DNA of 64,000 nucleotides, taken from the NCBI GenBank assembly GCA_016169945.1, contig JADLSH010000363.1:1302001-1366000 (forward strand), given 5' to 3'. Positions within the stretch are counted from its first letter, which is position 1, and every line of letters starts with the position of its first letter. The stretch is from Trachythela sp. YZ-2020. Its lineage: Eukaryota > Cnidaria > Anthozoa > Malacalcyonacea > Clavulariidae. Shown here piece by piece: positions 62,701-64,000 of the stretch. A model generated the notes under the pieces. The model saw only the letters and a program-made list of their open reading frames with translations. It ran no database searches and was not told the DNA's origin. A program made the translations under genes and the position numbers.

Positions 62701-64000
62701 GATGTTGCCCAACCTAAGTAAATCCCTGCCCTCGACCTGCCGTAAAGCCGGCTTAACTCAGAAATAAGGGACAGCGCGCTAACCTCATCTGCCAGCCATG
62801 CTTCACTAATTTCTCCCAAACCCGAACTGTAGCTAACTTCGCTTGCAATCTACGCACCTGCTTACTTTGTCTTTGCTCGCAGCGCTAACTGCAAATTATT
62901 TTTGGCTGCCTTATTGATCAATACGCATTAATTTCAGTTATCAGACCACGAACTGCAGATCCACGTACAAAAGGCATTCGAAAAACAGACCCAGTTAGCA
63001 GGTAAATATATTTTACACTGAAAGCCATGTTACGCGAGGCAATTTTTGCTGCATCTTGCAACGCAATTTTTGCACAGAGCCATGCATGTTATGTAGAAAT
63101 GTACGCACAGAAAAACAGCGAACATGGCCTGCGTTTCACTCCACCGATATTATCATTCTCATTCATTTCTTTGTTGCCTTCTGGGCATGTTTAGCAAGAA
63201 GAATGACGGCAAAGTAAAACGAGATTCATGCTCACAATTTCTCTACGAATGGCCTTAAAAATTAGATTAAAAACTAAAAAGACTATACTAAGATCCATAT
63301 AAGGTTGGCTTAACTAATATAGTTCGCATTTTTTTGTATTTTTAGATATCATCAGTTCAAGCAGGAATGGTCGTCAAATAAAGTTCCTGGTGAAAAGACG
63401 CACAAGAGCCTTAGATGGTCCACCAGGGTAAGAAGCTTTTTTTGCTCTGGAATTTGTATGTATAAGAGAGAAGGTTGTTGACTCGACAGACTTGTTACAA
63501 GTTGTTCCAACAACTTGTTATAACGTCGTGCAATTGAACAACTTGTTAACAAGTTGTGTGTGACAACCTTGTAGCAACTTCGTTACAACATAATATGTTG
63601 ACAAGCTTTCTACAAGTCTGTTGCGAACACTGATTGTTAACAAGATATGAGATATTTACGTATGTAGATGTAAAATTGACCATTTCAGATCACGTGTCAT
63701 AACAGATTCGTTGTTTAGCTAGTATTTTTATTTATTTTTCCAGGAGCAAATGATGCAATATGAATCATTTGAGGTACTGTACTACGGTATATACTGTATT
63801 CAATTTCATTTTGTACACAATTCGATGTACATTTGAGTATTCCAGTTGCTGAAGACTGAGGTATTTTAAAATACTCAATACTACATTGTGTGTGTAATGT
63901 AATTCTATATTTATTATTTTCTAGAAACCTCGGCATTCCTACGTGCCGAACAATTATGTCGCACCAACGCAAAAGAAACGACTAGCGCTGCGCTGGGAAG
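59708..64000 (+). CDS. HYLS1: HYLS1-like centriolar/ciliogenesis protein, 3' end cut off
   Basis: HYLS1 is a conserved centriole-associated protein needed for cilia. Exons in phase: 59708-59817 (KWQFTEEEICAKLQELGYNN, LKEFSN), 60318-60449 (DLHRLVSSESAKEG), 60546-60622, 61298-61413 (MTQKRKVLR), 61686-61738 (KKNGEAHVFDESF), 62061-62210, 62938-63001 (FIRPRTADPRTKGIRKTDPV), 63346-63427 (YHQFKQEWSSNKVPGEKTHK, SLRW), 63744-63773, and 63925-64000 (SYVPNNYVAPTQKKRLALRW). The last two blocks match the family's C-terminal HYLS box. All splice sites are GT-AG. About 297 codons are visible; vertebrate HYLS1 is about 300, so only some 20-25 should be missing. The start codon is unresolved: no ATG is in frame in exon 59708-59817. 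A candidate first exon 59328-59383 (MSTRPPQLMRVMTAGVQL) has the right phase. Confidence 0.88.
60750..61170. repeat. AACTTGTT repeat and SINE tail in HYLS1 intron
   Basis: 60750-61045 is a copy of the AACTTGTT family with a threefold tandem of TTGTTGACAAGTTGTCAATGGC. 61065-61165 is a SINE tail (TCCTCCTGTAGTAACAATGA, AACTGATAGAACTATCC). 61450-61660 has two copies of the TTTACTCTGTCTAA dispersed repeat. Confidence 0.75.
63470..63660. repeat. AACTTGTT repeat in HYLS1 intron
   Basis: Another family member: GGTTGTTGACTCGACAGACT, AACTTGTTAACAAGTTGTGT, and CAAGTCTGTTGCGAACAC. Lies between exons 63427 and 63744. Confidence 0.75.

Overview
This is nuclear DNA from an animal, not a microbe. It is AT-rich, genes are split by phase-consistent GT/AG introns, and about two thirds is repeats. 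The protein content and the repeat types (tRNA-derived SINEs, hAT, Mutator-like and Tc1/mariner MITEs, foldback elements) suggest an early-branching metazoan. An anthozoan cnidarian is my best guess, but it is inferred and not proven by the sequence.

Three gene families account for the coding sequence. (1) A complete 32-exon gene on the minus strand (58178 down to 32746) encodes a PLEKHH1/2-type protein of about 1,477 residues: N-terminal coiled coil, Ser-rich linker, two PH domains, MyTH4 and FERM. Almost every exon was joined by reading phase. (2) A HYLS1-like centriole/cilium gene on the plus strand starts near 59.3-59.7 kb and runs off the right edge inside its last recognisable exon. It lies head to head with PLEKHH. 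(3) A two-exon METTL27 (WBSCR27)-like SAM-dependent methyltransferase is present three times on the minus strand (7384-1563, 17745-13082, 30226-24745), and all three reading frames are open.

The left 35 kb is a tandem array. Each unit of about 10-12 kb holds one METTL27-like gene followed, at higher coordinates, by the last exons of PLEKHH. Unit C (about 24.4-34.8 kb) joins the full-length PLEKHH gene. Units B (about 12.7-24.4 kb) and A (about 1-12.7 kb) carry orphan PLEKHH tails and, beyond them, a 5'-truncated LINE. B and C are very similar through the METTL27/PLEKHH part, while A is more diverged there. A and B are nearly identical in their LINE-containing right ends. Tail A has also lost one FERM exon by a deletion of about 1.2 kb.

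The copies act as a natural experiment. Several insertions have a clean empty site in a sister unit: a SINE in C, two mariner MITEs in A (absent from B and C), a 386-bp insert with a 15-bp duplication in B, and a foldback element in B and C but not A. The single-copy half (35-64 kb) has introns packed with MITEs, several with exact 8-bp (hAT) or 9-bp (Mutator-like) target duplications. I saw no CRISPR array, operon, rRNA gene or prophage, and no clearly new molecular system. The most unusual features are the gene-tail/methyltransferase triplication and a possible alternative PH-domain exon.
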